8,582 bases of DNA from Caulobacteraceae bacterium (lineage in GTDB: Bacteria; Pseudomonadota; Alphaproteobacteria; Caulobacterales; Caulobacteraceae): the NCBI GenBank assembly GCA_020852035.1, contig JADZBR010000255.1, forward strand, positions 1-8,582. The letters are read 5' to 3'. Shown piece after piece: positions 1 to 5,760 of this stretch. The number at the start of each line of letters is the position of its first letter. Within the stretch, counting starts at the first letter, position 1. The translations under genes were made by a program, and so were the position numbers. The notes under the pieces are model-generated. The model had not been told where the DNA came from. It was given only the letters and a program-made list of their open reading frames with translations, and did not search any database.

Positions 1-176
1 TCGAGCGCGGCGCGCACCATCGAGTTGTCCTCGAAGCAGCGCACGGTGGCGATCGCGCCCGCGAAGCGCGCGCGTCGTCCGAACGGGCGGAACGCGGGAT
101 GCAGCACGCGCAGCTCGCCGCTGGTCAGGCGGTCTTCGTGGGCGTCGCAGAGATCGGTGGTGGCGAAGGTCGGCAT
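1..176 (-). CDS. rraA: RraA-like protein (ribonuclease E activity regulator / HMG-CHA aldolase family), 5' part only
   Basis: Only the first 58 codons are in the window; the gene runs off the left edge. The translated start contains TTDLCDAHEDRL, then FRPFGRRARFAG and TVRCFEDNSMVRAAL. This is the conserved N-terminal pattern of RraA: the LCD motif, an F-x-x-FG-x-R segment and the V-x-CFEDN motif. RraA of E. coli binds RNase E and restrains its activity. Many bacterial family members instead, or also, cleave 4-hydroxy-4-methyl-2-oxoglutarate as class II aldolases. The residues that separate these roles lie outside the window, so the activity cannot be assigned. The sequence matches my memory of betaproteobacterial RraA better than that of E. 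coli. The ATG at 174-176 is chosen because the conserved region begins a few residues after it; no clear Shine-Dalgarno sequence is visible. The gene lies 168 bp downstream of the pseudopilin gene on the same strand. Confidence 0.85.
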   Translation of the reverse strand, partial: MPTFATTDLCDAHEDRLTSGELRVLHPAFRPFGRRARFAGAIATVRCFEDNSMVRAAL

Positions 177-344
177 CTGGAGAAACCCGCGGGAAGGAAT
201 CGATCCTTGCGCCCCGGAGAACCCGGCGCGCGGCGCGGACGCGATCATCGCACATCCCGCGACGCCCGCGGCGCGTGCCGGTCCGCTGGCGGACGGATAT
301 CGACACGCGCGGCGCGCGACACGCTTCGGCCCGTTGCCGTCCCT
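177..344. other. Intergenic spacer between pseudopilin gene and rraA
   Basis: This 168-bp GC-rich gap separates the stop of the pseudopilin gene from the start of rraA, both on the minus strand. The only structure noted is the perfect inverted repeat GTCCGC-TG-GCGGAC at 281-294. It would fold as a 5-bp stem with a CTGG loop and has no following T-run. It could hold the rraA promoter, but no convincing -35/-10 pair was found. Confidence 0.3.
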
Positions 345-926
345 TCAGCCGCAGTGCAGCGGATCGTCCTGCGACGCGCGTGGATCGCAGCTCGACGTCG
401 AGCCCGTCGGGCTCACCACGACCCACAGCAGCCGGCCGATCGCATCGCGGTCGGCCAGCTCGATGCGCTGCCGGTCCACCGGCGCGGGATTGCCGAACGA
501 GTCCGCGCGCAGCCTGCCGAACGGATCGAAGGCGAACACGCCGCGCTGCGCCTGCACCTGCACGCGCGGCGCCTGTGTGGCGCCCGACGACGCCCGGATC
601 AGCTCGAACCCGCCGTCGGGCAGGCGCATGCGAACCACCCAGTTGTGGCCGTTGGGCGCCGGCTCCACCGCCGCGCTGATCGGCATCTGGTCGGTGAGCA
701 CCAGTTCCACCGGCGCCTGGCGCTTGATCGCCTCGATCTGCGCCAGACGCAGCGCGCCGCGCAGGCTCTCCGAAGCGGTACGCAGTTGCGCGTTGGCGAT
801 GAACACCGAGAAATCCGGAGCCGCGGCCGCCACCAGCGTCGCCGCGATGGCCGAGACGACCGCCAGCTCGGCCGTGGTCACGCCGCGCTGCCGGTGCCGC
901 TCCGTGGTCGAGGTCGAGGGATCCAT
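345..926 (-). CDS. GspH/FimT-family pseudopilin (minor type IV pilin-like protein)
   Basis: A 193-residue protein with an N-terminal type III (prepilin) signal. A short basic leader ending RQRG (residues 12-15) is followed by VTTAELAVV and a hydrophobic helix to about residue 36. Cleavage after Gly15 would place Glu20 at mature +5, the residue conserved in pilins. The segment NAQLRTASESLRGALRLAQIEAIKRQAPVELV is split here as NAQLRTASESLRGALR (45-60) and LAQIEAIKRQAPVELV (61-76), and is typical of GspH/FimT/FimU. Two cysteines near the C-terminus (180 and 192) could form the disulphide loop common in minor pilins. Such proteins are processed by PilD in the inner membrane and help start type IV pilus or type II secretion pseudopilus assembly. 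The frame stays open upstream to 1058. The ATG at 924-926 is preferred because it gives a normal short leader, although no strong ribosome site is seen. No other pilin genes are adjacent. Confidence 0.8.
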   Translation of the reverse strand: MDPSTSTTERHRQRGVTTAELAVVSAIAATLVAAAAPDFSVFIANAQLRTASESLRGALRLAQIEAIKRQAPVELVLTDQMPISAAVEPAPNGHNWVVRMRLPDGGFELIRASSGATQAPRVQVQAQRGVFAFDPFGRLRADSFGNPAPVDRQRIELADRDAIGRLLWVVVSPTGSTSSCDPRASQDDPLHCG

Positions 927-1148
927 GTCGCCCGGACCGCATGCCTTCGTTGGGATACCGGCGCACTGTAGGTGCGCACGCGCGCCGCGCGCCAAGCCGC
1001 TGCGACGGATGGGGGCGTGCGGGCGACGGGAAGCGGCGCGGCATGCCGCGACGGCCACGGCTCATGCTGCGGTGCAGAGCTGACGGCCTCGCGTCGAGCC
1101 GGCATCCGCCCCGGGCGAGGCCCGTACCGAGCCGGCGCGGCGCGCCGT
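927..1148. other. Intergenic spacer, no gene seen
   Basis: This 222-bp GC-rich region lies between the second cytochrome stop and the pseudopilin start, both on the minus strand. It contains a 9-bp direct repeat, CGAGCCGGC, at 1095-1103 and 1128-1136, and several short GC palindromes, but no terminator with a T-run. The open frames crossing it are Arg/Ala-rich shadows with no recognisable domain. Confidence 0.3.
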
Positions 1149-1505
1149 TCAGCGCTTGTGGCTCATCGTGCCCGGCAGGCTGGCGTAGAACGCCGCCAGG
1201 TTGCGGATGTCGGCGCGCGAGAGCTGCTTGGCCTGCGCACCCATGATCGGATTGCGGCGCTGCTCGGACTGGTAGTCGAGCAGCGCGCGCTCGAGGTAGT
1301 CACGATGCTGCCCGGCCAGCCGCGGGTAGGTCGGGTCGATCGGCGTGTTGCCGTCCTTGCCGTGACAGGCCGCGCACACCTCGTCGGCCTTCTGCCTGCC
1401 CTGCGCGAGGTCGGCCGCCTGGGCGGCACCGGCCGCCACGCACAACGCCAGCGCGCCGGACAGGCCGGCGATGCGGCCGATGCGGGAACGGGAATGTGGC
1501 TTCAT
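1149..1505 (-). CDS. Class I c-type cytochrome (monohaem, cytochrome c4-half-like)
   Basis: A 118-residue secreted monohaem cytochrome. Residues 1-30 form a Sec signal peptide (basic start, hydrophobic core, AQA at 28-30). The haem site is CAACH at 44-48, with His48 as the proximal ligand. Met88 in NPIMGAQAKQLS is the likely distal ligand. DGNTPIDPTYPRLAGQ (51-66) and the C-terminal DIRNLAAFYASLPG (99-112) match the cytochrome c553/c4 fold. The protein should carry electrons in the periplasm, probably to a terminal oxidase; the partner is not visible here. It is the second gene of a probable operon, 32 bp after the other cytochrome gene. The ATG at 1503-1505 follows a weak GAGA ribosome site. 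The frame is open upstream to 1751, but that stretch overlaps the other cytochrome and shows no family similarity. Confidence 0.9.
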   Translation of the reverse strand: MKPHSRSRIGRIAGLSGALALCVAAGAAQAADLAQGRQKADEVCAACHGKDGNTPIDPTYPRLAGQHRDYLERALLDYQSEQRRNPIMGAQAKQLSRADIRNLAAFYASLPGTMSHKR

Positions 1506-1537
1506 CGTCGTCTCGCGGTCGCGTGGGCGGTCGTGCA

Positions 1538-1855
1538 TCAGCGGGTGCCGTAGTACGCGGCGAGGTCGGCGATGTCCTGGTCGCTCAGCCCGGCCGCGAT
1601 GCCGCGCATCGTCGGATGGCTGCGCTCGCCCTTGCGGTACGCCTGCAGCGCCGCCTCGATGTACTTCGCGCTCTGCCCCTTGATCATCGGCACCTGGTAG
1701 ACCGTGGGAAACGACGACTTGTAGCCCGGGATGGCGTGACAGCCCACGCACATCGAGATCTTGGTCCGGCCTGCCTCGGCGCTGCCTTCGGCCATGGCCG
1801 GCAGCGGAAGCAGCGCGGCGAGCAGGCCGGCGGCGAGCAGCTTGGTTCTGGACAT
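1538..1855 (-). CDS. Class I c-type cytochrome (monohaem, c4/c553-like)
   Basis: A 105-residue secreted monohaem cytochrome. A signal peptide ends at about AMA (20-22). The haem-binding motif is CVGCH at 36-40, and Met83 in SHPTMRGIA is the probable sixth ligand. AIPGYKSSFPTVYQVPMIKGQ is split here as AIPGYKSSFP (41-50) and TVYQVPMIKGQ (51-61), and LSDQDIADLAAYYGTR (90-105) is the usual C-terminal helix. This is a distinctive small-cytochrome subtype that I associate with betaproteobacteria. It would work as a periplasmic electron carrier. It is the first gene of the probable two-cytochrome operon. The two products look like separately encoded halves of a dihaem cytochrome c4. No clear Shine-Dalgarno precedes the ATG at 1853-1855, but the signal peptide begins there. 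It is divergent from the MoxR gene across a 210-bp spacer. Confidence 0.9.
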   Translation of the reverse strand: MSRTKLLAAGLLAALLPLPAMAEGSAEAGRTKISMCVGCHAIPGYKSSFPTVYQVPMIKGQSAKYIEAALQAYRKGERSHPTMRGIAAGLSDQDIADLAAYYGTR

Positions 1856-1906
1856 GTCGGTTCGGTGGCGCGTGAGGTACTTGCTGTGTGAAGTAATGGC
1901 CGGCCG

Positions 1907-1912
1907 ATTCTA
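1907..1912 (-). promoter_or_regulatory. Possible -10 box for the cytochrome operon
   Basis: On the minus strand this reads TAGAAT, one base from the TATAAT consensus, about 52 bases upstream of the cytochrome ATG. No good -35 hexamer is found 16-18 bases further upstream, so it is either activator-dependent or accidental. The degenerate 14-bp repeat starts 3 bp beyond it, where an activator would bind. Confidence 0.25.
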
Positions 1913-1914
1913 TC

Positions 1915-1985
1915 GAACGACCGGAAGGGAACGGTCAGAAGGCACGTCCGGCGAAGGGGCTGGTCCGAAGGCGCGGTCAGCGGCC
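1915..1985. repeat. Degenerate 14-bp tandem repeat, about 4.5 units
   Basis: Reading the plus strand in steps of 14-15 bases gives gaacgaccgGAAGG (1915-1928), gaacggtcaGAAGG (1929-1942), cacgtccggcGAAGG (1943-1957), ggctggtccGAAGG (1958-1971) and a decayed unit beginning cgcggtcag (1972-1985). GAAGG recurs at 1924, 1938, 1953 and 1967. CGGTCAG occurs at 1932-1938 and again at 1974-1980. It lies wholly in the divergent intergenic region, between the possible cytochrome -10 and the moxR promoter. It could be an array of regulator sites or a decayed simple repeat. Confidence 0.5.
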
Positions 1986-1996
1986 GCCGCGCACCG

Positions 1997-2025
1997 ATGG
2001 CCACGCCGGTGCCTTCCCGTATACT
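1997..2025 (+). promoter_or_regulatory. Predicted sigma70-type promoter of moxR
   Basis: The -10 box TATACT (2020-2025) matches the consensus at five of six positions. It lies 17 bases after a weak -35 candidate, ATGGCC (1997-2002, three of six). Transcription would begin near 2032, giving a leader of about 34 bases before the ATG at 2066. The AT-rich hexamer stands out in this GC-rich spacer. It also argues against the longer reading frame that would start at 1997, inside the promoter. Confidence 0.45.
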
Positions 2026-2065
2026 CGACGGGCTCGCAACCCGAAATCCGGAACAACCCGAAACC

Positions 2066-2932
2066 ATGCGCTTCCAGGGCACCGCTTCCTACGTCGCCAC
2101 CGACGACCTGAAACTCGCGGTCAACGCGGCGATCCAGCTGCAGCGGCCGTTGCTGATCAAGGGCGAACCGGGCACCGGCAAGACCATGCTCGCCGAGGAG
2201 GTCGCGTCGGCGCTGGACATGCCGCTGCTGCAGTGGCACATCAAGTCCACCACCAAGGCGCAGCAGGGCCTGTACGAATACGACGCGGTCTCGCGGCTGC
2301 GCGACTCGCAGCTCGGCGACGAGCGCGTGAAGGACATCCACAACTACATCGTCAAGGGCGTGCTGTGGCAGGCGTTCGACTCCGAGCGCCCGGTCGTGCT
2401 GCTGATCGACGAGATCGACAAGGCGGACATCGAGTTCCCCAACGACCTGCTGCGCGAGCTCGACCGGATGGAGTTCTACGTCTACGAGACGCGCCAGCTG
2501 GTGCGCGCGCGCCATCGCCCGGTGGTGATGATCACGTCGAACAACGAGAAGGAGCTGCCCGACGCCTTCCTGCGCCGCTGCTTCTTCCACTACATCAAGT
2601 TCCCCGACAAGGACACGATGCAGGCGATCGTCGACGTGCACTTCCCGAACCTGAAGAAGACGCTGGTGAAGGAGGCGCTCGAGTCCTTCTTCCAGATGCG
2701 CGAGCTTCCCGGGCTGAAGAAGAAGCCGTCGACGAGCGAGCTGCTCGACTGGCTGAAGCTCCTGATGGTCGAGGACATCGACGGCGACGCCCTGAAGGAA
2801 CGCGATCCGACCAAGCTGATCCCGCCGCTGCACGGCGCGCTGCTGAAGAACGAGCAGGACGTGCACCTGTTCGAGCGCCTGGCGTTCCTGGCGCGCCGCG
2901 AGGGGACCACCTCGGCCCGTCCGGGGCAGTAG
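2066..2932 (+). CDS. MoxR-family AAA+ ATPase
   Basis: A 288-residue single-domain AAA+ ATPase. Walker A is GEPGTGKT (33-40), Walker B is VVLLIDEIDKAD (110-121), a sensor-1-like ITSNN occurs at 156-160, and AFLRRC (167-172) supplies conserved arginines. IPPLHGALLKNEQDVHLFERL near the C-terminus, split here as IPPLHGALLKN and EQDVHLFERL, is a strong subgroup signature. MoxR proteins are cytoplasmic oligomeric chaperones that work with vWA-domain partners to mature enzymes or insert metal cofactors, as CoxD/CoxE and NorQ/NorD do. The sequence closely resembles the moxR I recall from Burkholderiales, where a vWA gene normally follows; none is present here. The ATG at 2066 is preferred because YVATDDLKLAVN soon after it is where the family begins and a promoter-like TATACT lies just upstream; the ribosome site is weak (GGAA). 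The last nine residues, GTTSARPGQ, extend past the end I recall for the family. Confidence 0.9.
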   Translation: MRFQGTASYVATDDLKLAVNAAIQLQRPLLIKGEPGTGKTMLAEEVASALDMPLLQWHIKSTTKAQQGLYEYDAVSRLRDSQLGDERVKDIHNYIVKGVLWQAFDSERPVVLLIDEIDKADIEFPNDLLRELDRMEFYVYETRQLVRARHRPVVMITSNNEKELPDAFLRRCFFHYIKFPDKDTMQAIVDVHFPNLKKTLVKEALESFFQMRELPGLKKKPSTSELLDWLKLLMVEDIDGDALKERDPTKLIPPLHGALLKNEQDVHLFERLAFLARREGTTSARPGQ

Positions 2933-2954
2933 CGAGCAGAGCGGCCTTGCGTCC

Positions 2955-3056
2955 TTCGAGACGGCCGCTTCGCGGCCTCCTCAGGATGACCAGGTCGTTG
3001 GACGTTCAACAACCCTGGTCACGGTGAGGAGTGGCCCGCGAGGGCCGCGTCTCGAA
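2955..3056. repeat. Inverted pair of palindromic intergenic repeat elements, possible bidirectional terminator
   Basis: Left copy 2955-2994 and right copy 3014-3056 are imperfect inverse complements around a 19-base centre. Matching blocks are TTCGAGAC (2955-2962) with GTCTCGAA (3049-3056), CTCCTCA (2977-2983) with TGAGGAG (3025-3031), and TGACCAGG (2987-2994) with CCTGGTCA (3014-3021). Each copy also folds alone: GGCCGC-TTC-GCGGCC at 2963-2977 and GGCCC-GCGA-GGGCC at 3033-3046. The TTCGAGAC...CTCCTCAGGATGA wording resembles a dispersed palindromic repeat that I recall between genes in many GC-rich Proteobacteria. It lies between convergent genes, 22 bp past the moxR stop and 22 bp from the patatin stop, so it could end transcription from both sides, although there is no T-run. 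Confidence 0.75.
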
Positions 3057-3078
3057 CCCCGCACCGAATCGCCGCGAA

Positions 3079-4809
3079 TTACACCCGCGGCGTGATCCGC
3101 ATCACGCCGCGCGGCTTGGGGAACTCGCTCAGCGACAACGCCGGATCGAAGATTTCGCCGAGCGCGGCGAAGGCCGCCAGCCGTGCGTTCAGCGCCTCGC
3201 GGCTGGCCGGCGCGAGCGCCCGCACGTAGGTGCGCGGCGTGTAGTCCGACAGCCATGCGCCGAACCCGCCGTCCCAGCCCGCCCTGGCGCCGGCCGCCTG
3301 GCCTTGCAGCACGCCGTAGACGCTGAGCGCGCGCCGCCAGCGGTGTTCGGCGAAGTCGAAGTCGTCCAGCACCGCCTGGCCCACCGCCCCGCCATAGGCC
3401 ATCAGCCGGCGGGAGAGCTCGGCTGGCATGTCGAGCGACAGGCCGCCTTCCTCGGGGCTGAGGAACACCCGCGCGATCCGTTCCCGCTGTCCCGGCATCG
3501 ATCCCGCCAGCAAGTCCTGCCAGTCCTTGGCCGCGCCCAGGATGGCGGCGGCGAAGGCGGCGAAGCCGCCGATGTCGCGCGCCGGCATGAATGAGGCGCC
3601 CTCCGCCCCGCGCGGCACATAGGCGCGCGGCCCATCCGGATCGATGGCCGGGTCCAGCGCGTCGATGCCCAGCGCGAAGGTCGGCCGATCGGGGAACAGG
3701 GTGTCGAAGAAATGGATCGGGAAGTTGCTGCTGATCCCCCCATCGGAGATCAGGATGCGCCGCAGCCGCGCCGTCGTCGGGGCGCGATAGCGCATCGGCC
3801 GGGCGGCGCCGACCTGGTCCAGGCTGAGCTGGTTCAGCCAGCGGTCGCGCAGCCACAGCGGCACCGCCGCGAGCAGGAACGGGAAGGCCAGGCTCATCCG
3901 CACCCCGACGATCACCGGCATGTTGGAGGCCGACGGCAGCTGGTGCAGCACAAGGCCGCGGGGCGCGCCCGGGTCCTGAGCGACGGGATCGGCCGCTTCC
4001 TCGGTCAGGAAGTCCACCACCTCGGCCGGGAAGAGCCGGCCCCACTCGCCGGCGTCGAACATCAACGGCAGGTCCTCGCCCAGGCCGGGCAGGGTGTGCG
4101 GCCGGCGCATGGAGAGGTTGGTGACCACCATCTTGAGCTCGACGCCGGCCTCGCGCAGGCGCCCGAAGGTCAGCGGCGGTTCGCCCTCGCGTCCGAACGC
4201 GATGTGCTGGATGGTCGCATGCACCCAGTCGGTCAGCGCCGGCGGACCGCCCGGACGGGTCGCGCCGCCCGGGCAGAGGCCGAAGTCATGCGCCGGCAGT
4301 CGGGCCGCCGTGACGCCGACCCACGCCGCGCCGGCGCCGCACAGCGCGAGGGCGGCGAAGAGCGCCCCGCAAACCAGCGGCAGCGCCGGGCTCTGCGGGC
4401 TGAGCCAGCTCAGCGTCGCGCCCGAGGCGGCCAGCAGCAAGACCAGCGCCGTCACGGCCAGACCCACGCCGGCCAGCGCGCGCGGCCGGCGCTGCGCCCA
4501 GCGGATCAGGGTCATCAGCGGCCGGAACATCGGCTTCGGCTGGAAGAGGCCGGGCATGAGCCGCGGCAACTCGGCGCAGGCGACGTCCAGCCGCTCGAAT
4601 CCCGCCGGATCGCCGCGCCGCCGCGCGAACTCGGCCGCCGCCGCGAAGGCCGCGGCGATCGCTCCCACCGAGGTCCCGCCGATCGAACAGAACCGGTAGC
4701 GCCGCGCCAGCGCCAGGATCGCCTGCGGATAGACCACCCCGGAGGTGACCCCGCCCTTCAGCACCAGGTCGCAGTCGTCGGTGGGGCGGGCGTAGGCGTC
4801 GGCGGTCAT
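3079..4809 (-). CDS. Patatin-like phospholipase/acylhydrolase with two predicted membrane segments
   Basis: A 576-residue patatin-fold lipase. The oxyanion-hole region is KGGVTSGVVYP (18-28). The nucleophile elbow is GTSVG (45-49) with Ser47, and the catalytic Asp356 is in ISDGGISSNFP (354-364). Patatins are Ser-Asp dyad acylhydrolases that release fatty acids from phospholipids or other acyl lipids. Between the two catalytic motifs are two hydrophobic stretches, about 111-134 and 143-167, likely membrane helices, which would place the enzyme at the inner membrane. The glycine-rich loop ends VTSG where many patatins have a Lys or Arg; I recall this wording in a recognised subset, so it need not mean inactivity. 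The ATG at 4807-4809 is chosen over the longer frame to 4938 because GGAG lies about 8 bases before it and the catalytic domain begins directly after. It is divergent from the lipoprotein gene. The substrate is unknown. Confidence 0.85.
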   Translation of the reverse strand: MTADAYARPTDDCDLVLKGGVTSGVVYPQAILALARRYRFCSIGGTSVGAIAAAFAAAAEFARRRGDPAGFERLDVACAELPRLMPGLFQPKPMFRPLMTLIRWAQRRPRALAGVGLAVTALVLLLAASGATLSWLSPQSPALPLVCGALFAALALCGAGAAWVGVTAARLPAHDFGLCPGGATRPGGPPALTDWVHATIQHIAFGREGEPPLTFGRLREAGVELKMVVTNLSMRRPHTLPGLGEDLPLMFDAGEWGRLFPAEVVDFLTEEAADPVAQDPGAPRGLVLHQLPSASNMPVIVGVRMSLAFPFLLAAVPLWLRDRWLNQLSLDQVGAARPMRYRAPTTARLRRILISDGGISSNFPIHFFDTLFPDRPTFALGIDALDPAIDPDGPRAYVPRGAEGASFMPARDIGGFAAFAAAILGAAKDWQDLLAGSMPGQRERIARVFLSPEEGGLSLDMPAELSRRLMAYGGAVGQAVLDDFDFAEHRWRRALSVYGVLQGQAAGARAGWDGGFGAWLSDYTPRTYVRALAPASREALNARLAAFAALGEIFDPALSLSEFPKPRGVMRITPRV

Positions 4810-4940
4810 GGCGGGCTCCGGCAGCGGCGACAGTCTAGCCGCCCGCGGCGACAGGGGGACGGTGACAGGTGTTACGCCGATTTCACTCGGCGAACGGCGA
4901 TTGTGGCGCGAAACTGGCCGTCGACATGGGAGAGACAATC
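4810..4940. promoter_or_regulatory. Divergent promoter region between patatin and lipoprotein genes
   Basis: This 131-bp space should hold promoters for both genes. On the minus strand TAGACT (4832-4837) resembles a -10 box and lies about 22 bases before the patatin ATG, but no good -35 accompanies it. On the plus strand GTGACA (4862-4867) is a weak -35-like match without a clear -10. GGGAGAG (4928-4934) is a strong ribosome site for the TTG at 4941. A shared regulator is possible but no operator was recognised. Confidence 0.35.
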
Positions 4941-5705
4941 TTGAATCGACTGCTGCTCACCGCCGCCCCGCTCGCCGTCCTGACGCTGGCCGCCTGCCAG
5001 CCGGCGGCGCAGAAGGTCGGCGCCTCGCCGGTGCGGCTGGACTGCCCGCAGGCGCAGGGCGACCTGCGCCGCGTCGCCCAGGCGGCCGACGGCAAGTCCT
5101 GCGAATATCGGGCCGGCCAGACCGAGGTCAGCCTTCGGCTGACGCCGGTGGTGGGCTCGGCCGAGGCCACCTTGCAGACGCTGGAGGCCGACCTTCGCAA
5201 GCTGAAGCCGATGGCCCCGCAGCCGGTTTCCGACACCGACGCCGACACCCTGACGCCGCCGGAGCCCTACGATCCGTCCGCGCCCGAACCTCCGGCCCCG
5301 CCGGCCCCTCCCGCGCCGCCGGCAGCGACCGGGGCGGACGGCGAGCGGGTGGAGATCGACCTGCCCGGCTTCAAGGTGAAGGCCGACGATCAGGGCGCGC
5401 GGCTGCGTATCGCCGGTGTCGATATAGACGCCAGCGACCAGGGCGCGGAAATCCGCCGCGTGGCCTATTCGCGCCTGCCCGGCGAGCAACTGTCGCGGCA
5501 GCGGCGGGGGGTCGAGGCTTTCTTCATCCTGGCCGGCGATCCCAGCGGGCCGGAGGGCTATCGCCTGGTCGGCTACAAGGCCGCCGGCCGCCGGGACGGC
5601 CCGCTGACCGTCGCCGTGGTGCGCTCGCGCGAGCCGGACGAGGGCGAGGGCGGCGACGTGTTCGGCCCCGACATCAACGCTCTGCTGAAGCGCAACGGCG
5701 GCTAG
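4941..5705 (+). CDS. Predicted lipoprotein of unknown function with proline-rich linker
   Basis: I do not recognise a named family. The 254-residue product begins with a lipoprotein signal: a hydrophobic core, then LAAC at 16-19, so Cys19 would be lipidated. An N-terminal region (20-90) contains two further cysteines, 35 and 54, which could pair. A disordered Pro/Ala linker (about 101-130) follows, with PPAPPAPPAPPAA-like runs. The C-terminal part (136-250) opens with two 16-residue units, GFKVKADDQGARLRIA (143-158) and GVDIDASDQGAEIRRV (159-174), which look like repeated beta-hairpins. Start choice: the TTG at 4941 has GGGAGAG six bases upstream and gives an ideal lipoprotein leader. An in-frame ATG at 4926 would add five residues but would put that ribosome site inside the gene. 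The linker suggests a membrane-anchored domain that reaches into the periplasm. It converges on the lipid-transport operon, 81 bp away. Confidence 0.75.
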   Translation: MNRLLLTAAPLAVLTLAACQPAAQKVGASPVRLDCPQAQGDLRRVAQAADGKSCEYRAGQTEVSLRLTPVVGSAEATLQTLEADLRKLKPMAPQPVSDTDADTLTPPEPYDPSAPEPPAPPAPPAPPAATGADGERVEIDLPGFKVKADDQGARLRIAGVDIDASDQGAEIRRVAYSRLPGEQLSRQRRGVEAFFILAGDPSGPEGYRLVGYKAAGRRDGPLTVAVVRSREPDEGEGGDVFGPDINALLKRNGG

Positions 5706-5716
5706 ACGCCTCACAT

Positions 5717-5748
5717 CCGCTCGTCCCCGCCTTGGCAGGGACGGGCGG
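5717..5748. terminator. Strong stem-loop between convergent genes, candidate bidirectional terminator
   Basis: CCGC-T-CGTCCC (5717-5727) pairs with GGGACG-G-GCGG (5738-5748), an 11-bp stem with one G-U pair. The loop of 10 bases can itself fold as GCC-TT-GGC. It starts 12 bp after the lipoprotein stop and lies beyond the stop of the auxiliary lipoprotein on the other strand. There is no T-run on either side, so the terminator call rests on stem strength and position. Confidence 0.5.
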
Positions 5749-5760
5749 AATGGGATCAAT

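Noticed and set aside
281..294. GTCCGC-TG-GCGGAC inverted repeat as a terminator of the pseudopilin gene
   Set aside because: The stem is short, there is no T-run, and it lies close to the rraA gene on the same strand; such palindromes are common in GC-rich DNA.
25..1083. Long plus-strand open frames over the rraA/pseudopilin region
   Set aside because: Arg/Ser/Pro-rich translations without domains; they are antisense shadows of genes with clear family motifs on the minus strand, caused by high GC.
1910..2866. A 318-codon minus-strand frame opposite moxR
   Set aside because: It shows only Leu/Val/Arg/Gln-rich low-complexity sequence and is antisense to a strongly conserved AAA+ ATPase.
3079..4809. 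Patatin as an anti-phage effector such as CapV of CBASS
   Set aside because: No nucleotide cyclase or other defence gene is adjacent, and the neighbours fit envelope-lipid functions instead.
3712..4944. A 410-codon plus-strand frame opposite the patatin gene
   Set aside because: The product is rich in Gln, Arg, His and Gly with no motif, and lies fully antisense to the patatin, which has all its catalytic motifs.
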